Shown here one piece after another: positions 15,923-24,550 of a DNA stretch of 64,000 bases. The DNA is from CAWIJJ01 sp963836405 (lineage in GTDB: Bacteria; Acidobacteriota; Terriglobia; Bryobacterales; Bryobacteraceae). A model generated the notes under the pieces. That model had not been told where the DNA came from. It did no database searches and was given only the letters and a program-made list of their open reading frames with translations. The position numbers were made by a program, and so were the translations under genes. The first letter of the stretch is position 1. Each line of letters starts with the position of its first letter. The DNA is taken from the NCBI GenBank assembly GCA_963836405.1, contig CAWIJL010000011.1:1-64000 (forward strand), in the 5' to 3' direction.

Positions 15923-16204
15923 GGAACACCTGGTCGGATCTTCGCGAACCAGACTGCCAGGCGCAAGCGGCACGAAAGCGAGGTTACCGGAGACCCCTTG
16001 GTAGAATTCATCACTTCCGCAGCGAATCGCGCAACCGGAAGATGGTCTCTATGTATCTACAACGAAGCCTGCGCATCGTCCCCATCGCATAGCGCGGCGG
16101 GCAGCGGCGTGTGGGTCCTGTCCATCCGCACCCGGTGACCATGCTGTACCCTACAGGGATGGCGGCACGCCTCGCTGTTCCACGACTCTGCTCTGGCGCC
16201 CTTT
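15923..16204. other. Intergenic debris, no gene seen
   Basis: About 280 bases between the small frame and the terminator-like hairpin. Short frames in several phases show no family likeness and no RNA gene is apparent. Confidence 0.4.
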
Positions 16205-16233
16205 ATGCGGCCCATTGCGATTCCGCATTTTTT
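16205..16233 (+). terminator. Intrinsic terminator-like hairpin
   Basis: ATGCGG (16205-16210) pairs with CCGCAT (16223-16228) across a 12-nt loop and is followed by an uninterrupted T-run to 16233. It lies 44 nt before the GTG start of the oxidoreductase, so it either ends upstream transcripts or acts as an attenuator. Confidence 0.5.
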
Positions 16234-16276
16234 GGGGAGGGGCAGAGAGTCCACGGCCGCGGAAGGAGTATCCCAC

Positions 16277-17509
16277 GTGTTGGAGAACCGACGCACATTC
16301 ATCCAGGCCACCGCAACCGCAGCGGCCTTCTCCCGTTCCATCCTTGGCGCCAATGACCGCGTGCAGATGGCTATCATCGGCACCGGAGGCCGCGGCACGC
16401 TCGTCCACAGCGGCTTTACCAGCCACGATGACCAGGTCTTCGTCGCAGCCTGCGACGTGGCCGGCGATCGTCTGGATCAATTCGTCACGAAGTCCGGCGG
16501 CAAAATGGCCACCTTCACCGATTATCGGAAGGTGCTGGACCTCAAGGACGTAGATGCCGTCCTTATTACTACTCCCGATCACTGGCATGCGCCTATCATG
16601 ATCGACGCGGTGGCCGCGGGCAAAGACGTCTACGTCGAAAAGCCGATTTCGAACACCATCGAGCCCGCTCAGAAGATGGTGGAGGCCGTTCACAAGAGCG
16701 ACCGCATCGTGCAGGTGGGGATCCAGCAGCGAAGTTGGAATCACTTCCAGGAGGCCATCAAGCTGCTGCACGGCGGCCTGCTCGGCGAGATCACGCATTC
16801 CCAGAACTATTACGCGAATTACATGCGGCCCCCCGTGGTCGATCCTCCGCAGCCCGTGCCCGACGGCCTGGATTGGGACATGTTTCAGGGCCCTGCCAAG
16901 CGCCATCCCTATGCCCCCACGCGGCAGAGGAGCTGGCGCTCGTACTACGACTACGGCGGCGGCATGATCACGGACTGGGGCGTCCACCTGGTGGACACCG
17001 CCCATTGGGGCATGCAGGCCGACAACAAGATCGCCCGGATGACGAGTTCCTCCTCCAGCTACCTGAAAACCCCCAACCCGGACATGGAGCAGACTCCGCC
17101 GGCGTTCGCCATCACGTGGGAATACGACGATTTCATCATGACGTTCGACAATCTCGAACTGCCCAACTTCGCCGAGTCCAATTTCCCGCTCTGGGGCACG
17201 TACTTCTACGGCCAGAAGGGCGTCATGCTGATTAACCGTCTGGGCTACAAGATCATTCCGAAACCCGCCCGCGGCGGCGGTCCTGCCATCGAGGCCAAGA
17301 GCTACCTAAACCCCAAGGGTTGGAGGGGCGACTCGACCCCGGAGCATGCCCGCAATTTTCTGGATTGCGTGAAGTCCAGACAGCAGCCGATCTGCCCCAT
17401 CGATATCGGTTACCATTCCTCGATGCCGTGCATCATCGCGCTGCTCAGCATCCGGAACCGGCGGCAGTATGCCTGGGATGCCGCGGCAAACACGGCCAAA
17501 CCGGCGTAA
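16277..17509 (+). CDS. Tat-exported Gfo/Idh/MocA-family oxidoreductase
   Basis: A 410-residue protein with a Tat-like leader (ENRRTFIQATATAAAFS) and a Rossmann NAD-binding fold: VQMAIIGTGGRGTLVHSGF at about 36-54, then VDAVLITTPDHWHAPI and DVYVEKPISNT, the EKP motif of the family. The C-terminal half (YGGGMITDWGVHLVDTAHWG) includes the His/Asp pair usual in these sugar dehydrogenases or isomerases. GTG 16277 is favoured by AAGGAG eight bases before it; the in-frame ATG at 16205 lies in the terminator stem. Many acidobacterial paralogs act in the periplasm on unknown sugars. Confidence 0.88.
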   Translation: MLENRRTFIQATATAAAFSRSILGANDRVQMAIIGTGGRGTLVHSGFTSHDDQVFVAACDVAGDRLDQFVTKSGGKMATFTDYRKVLDLKDVDAVLITTPDHWHAPIMIDAVAAGKDVYVEKPISNTIEPAQKMVEAVHKSDRIVQVGIQQRSWNHFQEAIKLLHGGLLGEITHSQNYYANYMRPPVVDPPQPVPDGLDWDMFQGPAKRHPYAPTRQRSWRSYYDYGGGMITDWGVHLVDTAHWGMQADNKIARMTSSSSSYLKTPNPDMEQTPPAFAITWEYDDFIMTFDNLELPNFAESNFPLWGTYFYGQKGVMLINRLGYKIIPKPARGGGPAIEAKSYLNPKGWRGDSTPEHARNFLDCVKSRQQPICPIDIGYHSSMPCIIALLSIRNRRQYAWDAAANTAKPA

Positions 17510-17547
17510 TCCGGGCGGATGAAGCAGCGAAGGGCTCATTCCCCTTT

Positions 17548-20229
17548 CTAGTAATTGACCGAACCGGTGAGGCGGATATCGCGCGACGACGCGCCCACCA
17601 TGATCGAATACGCGCCGGGGTACACCTTGAACGCGCGATCGTCCGAATCCCAGGCGGCGAAGCTGTCCTTGTTCAAGGTCAGGGTCACCGTCTTGCTCTC
17701 ACCGGGTTTGAGCTGGACCTTGTCGAAACCGCGCAACTGCTTGGGCGGTTCCTCCGCGGCCGCGGGACAACCGATGTACAACTGCACGATCTCCGCGCCG
17801 GCAACCTTCCCGCCGTTGGCGACCTTCACCTTGACCGTGGTTTCGTCGCCGGCCTTGGAAACCTGAAGGTCGCTGTACTGGAAAGTTGTGTAGGAGAGGC
17901 CGAAGCCGAAAGGAAAGAGCGGCTCCTGTCCTTTGGCATCGTACCAGCGGTAGCCCACCAGAACGCCTTCGTCGAAGTTGGCGGTCATGCCATCTCCCGG
18001 GTACTCGGTGAAGTGCGAGGCCGGACCCTGATGCCGGTCTTTGGGGAAGGTCATGGTCAGGCGGCCGGAAGGGTTGACATCGCCGAACAGGATGCGGGCC
18101 ATGGAACTTCCGGCTTCCTCGCCGGGGTAGAGGGCTTCGACCACGCCGGCCACCTTGTCCAGCCAGGGCATCGAAACGGGGTTGGAGTTATGCAGCACGA
18201 CTACGGTACGCGGGTTGGCCTGCGCGATGGCCTCGATCAGCGAGTCCTGCCCGCCGGGGAGTTCCAGGCTGACTTTGTCCTGGCCCTCGCCCATCTGCTC
18301 CGCCGCGAAGACCACGGCCACGTCGGCCTGCCTGGCGGCAGCGATCGCCTCGTTCATCATCGCGGGGTTGGGCGGTTCCCAGCCGAGCGCGATGCCCGGG
18401 TTCATGAGGGACGCGGCGCTGGAGAATTTCACCTCGATCGGCGCCGGCTTACCCGCGTTCAGCTGAATCGCACCTTGCACCGTCTGGCCGAAGTCGGCCT
18501 TCATCATCGTGGCCACGTTCACGTTGTTCACGTAGAGCTGGATCGTGCCGCCGCCGGTCACCGAGAAACGATAGGTTCCGGTGGCGGGCGGGGTCAGTGT
18601 TCCGGTCCAGCGCGCCGACCACGCGGTCTGCGACATGCCCATGCCGCCGCCGGCTCCCCCGCGGCCTCCGCGCCCACCAGCGCCCGGAGCGCCTCCGCGT
18701 CCCGCTGGCGCCGTCAAGCCCTGATTGGTATAGAACTCGTCGGGAGGCGCGGTAACGTCCGTCAGACCTTCTTCCACGCGAGAAGCAACCGGCACACCGG
18801 TTGAATCCACGGTACTGAAATAGTGCGCGAGCAATCCCTGGCCGTCAGCGCCGTACGGCTTCAAAACGGAGGCCGGGACGGGCGGCAGCTTGCCGATGCC
18901 CAGCGTGGCCCGCGCGTAGATTACCTTCACGGCGCTGCCCGCGCGCGCCTTGATGGCGTCCACCGCCACGCTCAGATTCGCCACATGCGTATGGCCACTG
19001 CCGTTGAGCATCACGGTCGCGCCGGGGCCCGCGTCGTCGCCAATCACGGCAATCGTCTTCACCCTACTGCTATCGATCGGCAGGACGGCGTTTTTGTTCT
19101 TCAACAACACGGCGCCCTCTTCGGCCACCTGGCGGGAGAGCGCCTGATGTTCCGGCGTGTTGACCTTCGCATCCGGCTTGCCCTGGGAGGGCGAGTCGTA
19201 GATTCCAAGACGGAAATAGGGCAGGATGTTGTAATACAGCATCTTGTCCATTTGCGCCTGCGTCAGCTTGCCTTGCTCCACCAGGTTGGCGACTCCGCTC
19301 ACGCCGCGCGTCGTTCCAGCCAGGGCCGCGGTCAGCGGATCGCGCAGCGCGAAGCCGGCGTCGGGAGAAAAGAATCCGTCGAAGCCCCACGTCCGCGCCA
19401 GCGCCAGCAATTCGGGATTGTTGCAGGAGAAGAATCCGTTGATCTGGTTGTAGGAACACATCATGGCGCCGGTCTTGGCGCGCTCCACCGCGGCCTTGAA
19501 AGCCGGCAGGTAAATTTCGTGCAGGGCCTTCTCCGTGATTCGCTCGTCGACTCCGGCCCGGTTCGGCAAAACGCCGATGCGCCCGTTCTCCTGGTTGTTG
19601 GCGGCGAAGTGCTTAAGTACGGTGAGTACCCTTTCCTGCTGTAGAGCCTTGATCTCGGGGACCGCGATCTCGGCGGTCAGGTAGGGATCTTCGCTGAAGG
19701 TCTCGCCGTTCCGGCCCCAATGCCAGGTGCGCATGATGTTGATGGTGGGTCCGAGGATGGAGTTCGAGCCCTTGCCGGCGAACTCCTCGCCCATGGCTTT
19801 ACCGAACCTGGCCGCGAGTTCCCGGTCCCACGTGGACGCCAGGGTCACAGCGTTGGCAAACGCCGTCACGTCCGCGCCGCGCGTGCCGGGCGCTGGGGCT
19901 CCGCGCATGGACGCGATGCCTTCCGGGCCATCCGACCCGCCGCCCGAAGTCAGGCCCAGGCGCTCGTTCCTGCTCGAGCCGGTGATGCCGTTCATCTCGG
20001 CGGCTTTTTCTTGCGGAGTCATGGCGGCGATGACTTCCAAGGCGCGGCACTGAGGGGTCTGGTTCTTGTTGCGCCACGGCTGCTCTTCAGGACCCGGGCT
20101 GCACGGTCCGGCATTCACGCCCGGGATCTGTGCCACGCGCGTTGCGGCTGATTGCGAAAAACCGGGCGCCAGGGCGAGGAGAAGCGTGGTGGCGGCGATT
20201 GCGGACACGTATTTCGAGGTGGCGGACAT
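17548..20229 (-). CDS. Exported GH3 beta-glucosidase with PA14 domain
   Basis: The 893-residue protein has a signal peptide (to about residue 27) and the two GH3 domains. NIMRTWHWGRNGETFSEDP and VLTVLKHFAANNQENGR contain the KH substrate motif; the nucleophile is probably Asp290 in GFDGFFSPDAGF, where the family usually has SDWGA. The second domain (EGAVLLKNKNAVLPI) is split by a PA14 insertion at about 450-620, followed by VAVVFAAEQMGEGQDKVSLE, the region of the acid/base residue. A C-terminal fibronectin-III-like domain ends the protein (GFGLSYTTF, LRGFDKVQLKPGE). AAGGAGG lies before the ATG. It likely releases glucose or xylose from plant oligosaccharides in the periplasm. Confidence 0.93.
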   Translation of the reverse strand: MSATSKYVSAIAATTLLLALAPGFSQSAATRVAQIPGVNAGPCSPGPEEQPWRNKNQTPQCRALEVIAAMTPQEKAAEMNGITGSSRNERLGLTSGGGSDGPEGIASMRGAPAPGTRGADVTAFANAVTLASTWDRELAARFGKAMGEEFAGKGSNSILGPTINIMRTWHWGRNGETFSEDPYLTAEIAVPEIKALQQERVLTVLKHFAANNQENGRIGVLPNRAGVDERITEKALHEIYLPAFKAAVERAKTGAMMCSYNQINGFFSCNNPELLALARTWGFDGFFSPDAGFALRDPLTAALAGTTRGVSGVANLVEQGKLTQAQMDKMLYYNILPYFRLGIYDSPSQGKPDAKVNTPEHQALSRQVAEEGAVLLKNKNAVLPIDSSRVKTIAVIGDDAGPGATVMLNGSGHTHVANLSVAVDAIKARAGSAVKVIYARATLGIGKLPPVPASVLKPYGADGQGLLAHYFSTVDSTGVPVASRVEEGLTDVTAPPDEFYTNQGLTAPAGRGGAPGAGGRGGRGGAGGGMGMSQTAWSARWTGTLTPPATGTYRFSVTGGGTIQLYVNNVNVATMMKADFGQTVQGAIQLNAGKPAPIEVKFSSAASLMNPGIALGWEPPNPAMMNEAIAAARQADVAVVFAAEQMGEGQDKVSLELPGGQDSLIEAIAQANPRTVVVLHNSNPVSMPWLDKVAGVVEALYPGEEAGSSMARILFGDVNPSGRLTMTFPKDRHQGPASHFTEYPGDGMTANFDEGVLVGYRWYDAKGQEPLFPFGFGLSYTTFQYSDLQVSKAGDETTVKVKVANGGKVAGAEIVQLYIGCPAAAEEPPKQLRGFDKVQLKPGESKTVTLTLNKDSFAAWDSDDRAFKVYPGAYSIMVGASSRDIRLTGSVNY

Positions 20230-20408
20230 GGTAGAGCCTCCTTCCTTCGAATGCTTATCTTACTCTCTGTCAGTCTTGCGATCGGGCCGTTGGCCGTTGA
20301 AAGAACCTGCCTTCCGCGCAACCCGGCGTCTGGGGCGAGCCGGCCTGCGCCTCTCGTCGAATTCCAGCGTGAGATGAGCCCCCGGCCGGATGCCCGGAGG
20401 CCGGCTGG

Positions 20409-20531
20409 ATTCTGCACCCCCGTTATCACCGTCGGGGCTACGCGGAGGAATCGCTGCGCGCCGTGCTGGCCTGGGGCGATGCGCGCAGCGTGTATCGGAA
20501 TGATGATGTGATTCTGCTGGAGCGGGGGTGA
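20409..20531 (+). pseudogene. GNAT acetyltransferase remnant
   Basis: About 40 codons read LHPRYHRRGYAEESLRAVL, AWGDAR, SVYRNDDVILLERG and stop. This is the acetyl-CoA-binding loop (R/Q-x-x-G-x-G/A region) and the C-terminus of a RimJ-like GNAT enzyme with the middle missing. There is no start and the rest of 20230-20622 holds no other gene. Confidence 0.55.
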
Positions 20532-20622
20532 CGACGGGGCGGGCCTGGCTTCGTCGCGATCATTTGCAGGAGATTATAATCGGTGATGCTTTCCGTTTCT
20601 ATCCCGCTGATGTGAACGCAAG

Positions 20623-21186
20623 ATGATCGGCAGTGCTCATGTTCGGCGACACGAGAGATTCACCGCCGCGATTGTCGTGTTCGCCGTGGTCGTGCTCCAA
20701 GCGATCTTCATGGGGCCTGCGGCGGGCCTGTTGGGAATCGGTCTGATCGCCGCCTGGGGAGTTTGGGCGATTGGCCGCTGGAGCGCCAATCCGTCAGTCA
20801 TCCTCCCGGTCTACTTGATGGGAATCGCTGTCCAATGCCTGCACTTTTGCGAAGAATACCTGACCGGGTTTCAGCGAGAGTTCCCGGCTATGATTGGCCG
20901 ACAGTGGAGCGATTCGACGTTCGTGTCGTTCAATTTGATCTGGCTGGCAGTCTTCACGTTAGCTGCTGTGGGCGTGCTTCGTGGAATCGCTGCGGCCTAC
21001 GTAGTCGTGCTCTTCTACGCACTCGCTGGCGGCATTCTCAACGGCGTTGGTCATCTCCTGCTTTGTTTGGCACGCCAGGGCTACTTCCCTGGCGCGCTGA
21101 CGGCCCCGTTGAACTTGCTCGTCGGCGTCATCTTGCTGCGTAGGCTCTTCGGCGCTGGAGCAGAGAGCAAATTCGGAAGCGTTTAA
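20623..21186 (+). CDS. HXXEE domain membrane protein
   Basis: The 187-residue protein has about five hydrophobic segments. QCLHFCEEYLTGF at about 66-78 carries the HxxEE motif that names this family, and GHLLLCLARQGYFPGALTAP near 145-165 is the second conserved region. Family function is unknown; the conserved acidic residues and His within the membrane suggest a metal-dependent or hydrolytic site. It is monocistronic, flanked by gene fragments on both sides. No close Shine-Dalgarno is seen, so the exact start is uncertain. Confidence 0.8.
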   Translation: MIGSAHVRRHERFTAAIVVFAVVVLQAIFMGPAAGLLGIGLIAAWGVWAIGRWSANPSVILPVYLMGIAVQCLHFCEEYLTGFQREFPAMIGRQWSDSTFVSFNLIWLAVFTLAAVGVLRGIAAAYVVVLFYALAGGILNGVGHLLLCLARQGYFPGALTAPLNLLVGVILLRRLFGAGAESKFGSV

Positions 21187-21306
21187 GCGCGCTGCGGATC
21201 TCGGCCTGGATGTCGTGCCGCTCGGATGGTCCTGGGATCATCGGGGCTATCTCCAGGATCGTTGCGACCTTTCTCCTCGCCGCCACATTATCCTTTCCTG
21301 GCACGG

Positions 21307-21440
21307 TCGGCTCGAATCGAAGGCGACGTAACCTTTGCGGCTACGATAGCGCAAGACGGATCGGTGAAGGACTCCGAGTGCTTTCTGGACACCCTTTGGG
21401 GGACTCAGCAATACCGGGCTGCCGGCGTTGGCTCTGCTGA
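21307..21440 (+). pseudogene. TonB C-terminal domain remnant
   Basis: One frame reads SARIEGDVTFAATIAQDGSVK and the adjacent frame continues LRVLSGHPLGDSAIPG. Together these match the TonB C-terminal domain (VxGxVxFxAxIxxDGxVxxLxVLSGHPLL). The frame break and lack of an N-terminal part mark it as a fragment. Confidence 0.55.
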
Positions 21441-21841
21441 ACGATGTCTGGGTATTGACCAACGCCAACGGACTCGAGCCGCAGGCGCCGGCGTGGATGC
21501 AATTATCGCCATCGGGACTGCCTCGCCGGCAGCATCGAATTGGACGCTCTCGAACGCCACCGGCACGACCTCCGCTGGCACGAATATCGCTCCGGCCTGG
21601 ACGAAGCTGTCGTATTTCGGAAACATGCCTGTCGCGCAGGCGCAGTTTGCATCCACGGCACTACGATCCTGTGCTGGACCGTCTCTTCGTCTTCGGCGGG
21701 CGAATCGGTTCAAGCGGTCCGTTCGGCCAGTTCCCGGACCTCACCTTCGTGCTCGAGCCCGCGAGTGGGGTGGGCGCGGAACCGGAATGGTCGGTGGATT
21801 TGCCGCCGCTGGATCCTTTTCGGCGGCCCTGGTGTAAATGA
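21428..21841 (+). pseudogene. Kelch-repeat protein remnant
   Basis: LNDVWVLTNANGLEPQAPAW with MQLSPSG, then in another frame WTLSNATGTTSAGTNIAPAW with TKL and MPVAQAQFASTAL, and again in the first frame HYDPVLDRLFVFGGRIG. These are consecutive blades of a kelch beta-propeller of the kind common in Acidobacteria, broken by at least two frame changes. No start or end is present. Confidence 0.6.
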
Positions 21842-21855
21842 TACGTGGAGGCCCC

Positions 21856-23043
21856 TCACTCACGGGTCGCGTTATTCTTATTAGCCGCCACTACTCCGGC
21901 CACGGCGAAGAAAAATGCTGCCAGCGCCGGCCGTTGTTGAAGCGGGTAGTCCACAAGGCAGTGCAGCAGCACGACGATTACGCCCAGGCCCCAGACTGAG
22001 CGCAAGGCCGGCCGCAACAACAGGGCCGCGAATGTCAGCATGAAGGCGAAGAAAGGAATGCCTCCCTCGACGGCCCACTGCATCCAGTCGTTGTGCGCCT
22101 GGTTGATGACGGCTCCCGGATCGAAGATCGCGTAGCCCGGATAGGCCGAAGCCCACGTTCCCAGGCCGAACCCCATGGCGGGGCGGCCGCGGAACATCTG
22201 AATCGCCGAGCTGAGCACCTCCCGCCTCAGAAAGTAGGGATCGGAATGCAGGAACCGGTTCCACACGGTGGTGGCGCCTACCACCGCTGCCGCCACCGCC
22301 AGCAACACGGATATTCTCATCAGGACCGCCCCGGCGGCGCGGCCCGACAGCAACTTCATACGCCATGCCGCCAGCGGCACCGCCAGCCCTTCGATCATCA
22401 CCAACAGGGTTCCCGCACGCGACGCCGAGGCAACCACAGAGCCCATCATTACGGCCGACATCAGCGAGTAGACGATTCTGTCGGTCTTACTGAAGACCGC
22501 GAAAAAGAGAGCTACCGGCAGCGTCAGCTCGATGAACGCGGCATACTGATTCTGGTAAACGAACGGTCCCAGCACATAGTCGGTGTATCCGCTCGGGAAC
22601 AGCCAGAAGATTTTGCCGCCCGAAGTGAACATCTGGAGCAGCGACACACCGCTCAGCAGGAATGAGAACCAGACTATCGCCTTGAGGGTGCGACGCAATC
22701 GATTGGCGCCGGACGCGAGTTGGAGCGCCAGGAAAAAACAGACGAAGTCGGCCGTCCAGTTCCAGAGCGAATTCCAGGTGTCCCAACGGTAGATTGTCGT
22801 GCCGGCGGCGAGTTGAACCACGTGCCACCCGACCGCGGCGGCGAGCGGCCACAGCGGAAGCGCCAGGTGCACGGGAATGGGCCTGAAGGCAATGAGAAGG
22901 AACCATCCCAGCGCAAGCGAAAAGACGGCAATGCGGAACAGGCCCACAGCCCAAAAACCGGGGACCCAGAGTGTGAGGATTCCGAGGAAGATCAGCGTCA
23001 GGAAAACCGCCAGCATCCGGCGGTACAGGGCATCCGCGTTCAT
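21856..23043 (-). CDS. O-antigen ligase/polymerase-like membrane protein
   Basis: A 395-residue polytopic protein (about ten membrane segments) with the O-antigen ligase (Wzy_C) pattern. A long periplasmic loop contains MGFGLGTWASAYPGYAIFDP and INQAHNDWMQWAVEGGIPFF, where HNDWLQ..E.G is the family hallmark. The ATG overlaps the preceding TPR gene by ATGA. It is divergent from the main polysaccharide operon. It would join or polymerise lipid-linked glycans at the periplasmic face of the inner membrane. A second, dissimilar polymerase lies at 32339, so each may have a separate role. Confidence 0.87.
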   Translation of the reverse strand: MNADALYRRMLAVFLTLIFLGILTLWVPGFWAVGLFRIAVFSLALGWFLLIAFRPIPVHLALPLWPLAAAVGWHVVQLAAGTTIYRWDTWNSLWNWTADFVCFFLALQLASGANRLRRTLKAIVWFSFLLSGVSLLQMFTSGGKIFWLFPSGYTDYVLGPFVYQNQYAAFIELTLPVALFFAVFSKTDRIVYSLMSAVMMGSVVASASRAGTLLVMIEGLAVPLAAWRMKLLSGRAAGAVLMRISVLLAVAAAVVGATTVWNRFLHSDPYFLRREVLSSAIQMFRGRPAMGFGLGTWASAYPGYAIFDPGAVINQAHNDWMQWAVEGGIPFFAFMLTFAALLLRPALRSVWGLGVIVVLLHCLVDYPLQQRPALAAFFFAVAGVVAANKNNATRE

Positions 23044-24272
23044 AATGCCGATTTCAGGCTCATGTTCCGGATGACGAGGGTGCCGCCAGTCCGCACAGAC
23101 CCGGGCATCCGGGAACAGACCAGGGCAATTCGCACCAGCGGCACTCCGGGCGGCGCCGTGAAATGAATTGTTTCTTCCTTCCACTCGGAACCGGACAACT
23201 CCGCGGACACAGCCAGCGCATCCACCCCGCCGGCTCTGGCGCCGGCCACCTGCCAGCGCAGCCCGCTCCGCTCTTCCACTCCTTCCGTCTGGTACTCGAA
23301 TCGCAAATCGTAAGGCTTCGACGGCAGGACGGGAACCCACTGCCAGATCGTGAGGGCCTGTTCAGCCTGCTTGCCTGAGAAGTAGACTGCCGCTTTGCCT
23401 CCGCCCATACGCGCCGTGATTCCCGGCGGCCGGTCGAATCGCCAGTTGAATCCCTGGCCAAAGCCGGGGGATTGAAAGCCTGCATTGGTAAGCGGCGGCG
23501 CAGAAGCGGGGTTCAATTCCCGGCAGGAAGCCGCGCCTCCGTGGCACGACAGATTCCAGGCCACGATAGCCGGCTCCGCCATCCGGTTATCGAGAAACCG
23601 GTCGCACGCATTCAGCAGCACGCCGCGATCCTCGGGGCCCGCGTCTTTCCAGCGTCCTACGGCGAGCGCGGCGGCGGAGTACCGGTTGCTTGCGAGAAGG
23701 AAATGAAGGTAAGCCCGCCACATCGCCGGCGACTCCGGCAATATTTCTTCCATGATCTCGACCGGGTCTTCCGTCACCCGCCAGCAAAGATGAAACAGCG
23801 CGTCCGGTTCGCGCGGTGCGAGAGCCGCCGCGCGTCGCGCCCATATCCAGAACGACTCCTCCGCGCCGCGCCGGAGATAGTAGTTGGCCAACGTCCAACG
23901 CGGTTGGTACAGCCGGCTGGCTTTCGCCGCATCGAGCAGGTATCGCTCCGCCGCCGGATAATCGCCTCGTCCTTCGGCATCGAGGCCGATGCGGATCAAC
24001 GTGGTTGGATCGTGGGGATTGAGAGCGGCCGCGCGAAGCAGGGCGAACTGCGCCGGAAGCGCCGCTTGCTCCAGAGCGTCGGCATACCATAGCCAGAACT
24101 GCGCGTTCCGCGGCTCTACCCGGAGTGCGTGCTCCACCGCCGGGATCGTGCCCTCGGAAATCAAGCGTTCCGCGTGAAGCCGGAGTGCCGACTGCCAAAT
24201 TGCGAACAAAAGCACGATTGCGCAGACGGCCGAGCCAAGGTATCGCGGCATGGAATGGCGGATGGTCGGCAT
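23040..24272 (-). CDS. Membrane-anchored TPR protein of the polysaccharide locus
   Basis: The 410-residue product has an N-terminal membrane anchor (YLGSAVCAIVLLFAIWQSAL), then TPR-like helices at about 35-230 (VEHALRVEPRNAQFWLWYAD, ALNPHDPTTLIRIGLDAEGR). The C-terminal region at about 270-410 is beta-rich with aromatic residues (TNAGFQSPGFGQGFNWRFD, VPLVRIALVC) and resembles a carbohydrate-binding jelly-roll. It overlaps and precedes the ligase-like gene, so the two probably work together. Function is inferred only from context. Confidence 0.75.
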   Translation of the reverse strand: MPTIRHSMPRYLGSAVCAIVLLFAIWQSALRLHAERLISEGTIPAVEHALRVEPRNAQFWLWYADALEQAALPAQFALLRAAALNPHDPTTLIRIGLDAEGRGDYPAAERYLLDAAKASRLYQPRWTLANYYLRRGAEESFWIWARRAAALAPREPDALFHLCWRVTEDPVEIMEEILPESPAMWRAYLHFLLASNRYSAAALAVGRWKDAGPEDRGVLLNACDRFLDNRMAEPAIVAWNLSCHGGAASCRELNPASAPPLTNAGFQSPGFGQGFNWRFDRPPGITARMGGGKAAVYFSGKQAEQALTIWQWVPVLPSKPYDLRFEYQTEGVEERSGLRWQVAGARAGGVDALAVSAELSGSEWKEETIHFTAPPGVPLVRIALVCSRMPGSVRTGGTLVIRNMSLKSAL

Positions 24273-24381
24273 TCGTCGTGTGACGGCCAGCGTAACAAAA
24301 TTCGCTTCGGCAGCGGGGGCGTACTACTCGTTCCATATCACTCGGCCCAAACTTTTTCGCCCGAAAAACCGGCGAATCCTC

Positions 24382-24411
24382 TTGACTCGTATTCGGTTCG
24401 CATACTACGAT
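24382..24411 (+). promoter_or_regulatory. Promoter of the exopolysaccharide operon
   Basis: TTGACT (24382-24387) and TACGAT (24406-24411) are 18 bp apart. Transcription from here would give a leader of about 130 nt before the ATG at 24551. Confidence 0.5.
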
Positions 24412-24492
24412 TCACGAATCCGTATCCAGAGGGATTGCGTTCACAGCCGGGGCAAACTGGGGCTGAGACTAGCGATAGCTTTGCCTATATCG

Positions 24493-24532
24493 CGGGAACG
24501 GCTCCGAAGCTTCCCCGAACTTCCCGTTTTTT
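24493..24532 (+). terminator. Terminator/attenuator-like element in the operon leader
   Basis: CGGGAA (24493-24498) can pair with TTCCCG (24521-24526), directly followed by six T (24527-24532). An alternative pairing of GGGAA (24494-24498) with TTCCC at 24511-24515 would prevent this. It ends 18 nt before the first gene of the operon, whose second gene encodes a NusG-like antiterminator. Confidence 0.5.
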
Positions 24533-24550
24533 GAACAGGTTGAAAAAACT

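Noticed and set aside
17320..18804. Long frame on the plus strand over the 3' part of the GH3 gene
   Set aside because: Antisense shadow; no family likeness and it overlaps the end of the oxidoreductase gene.
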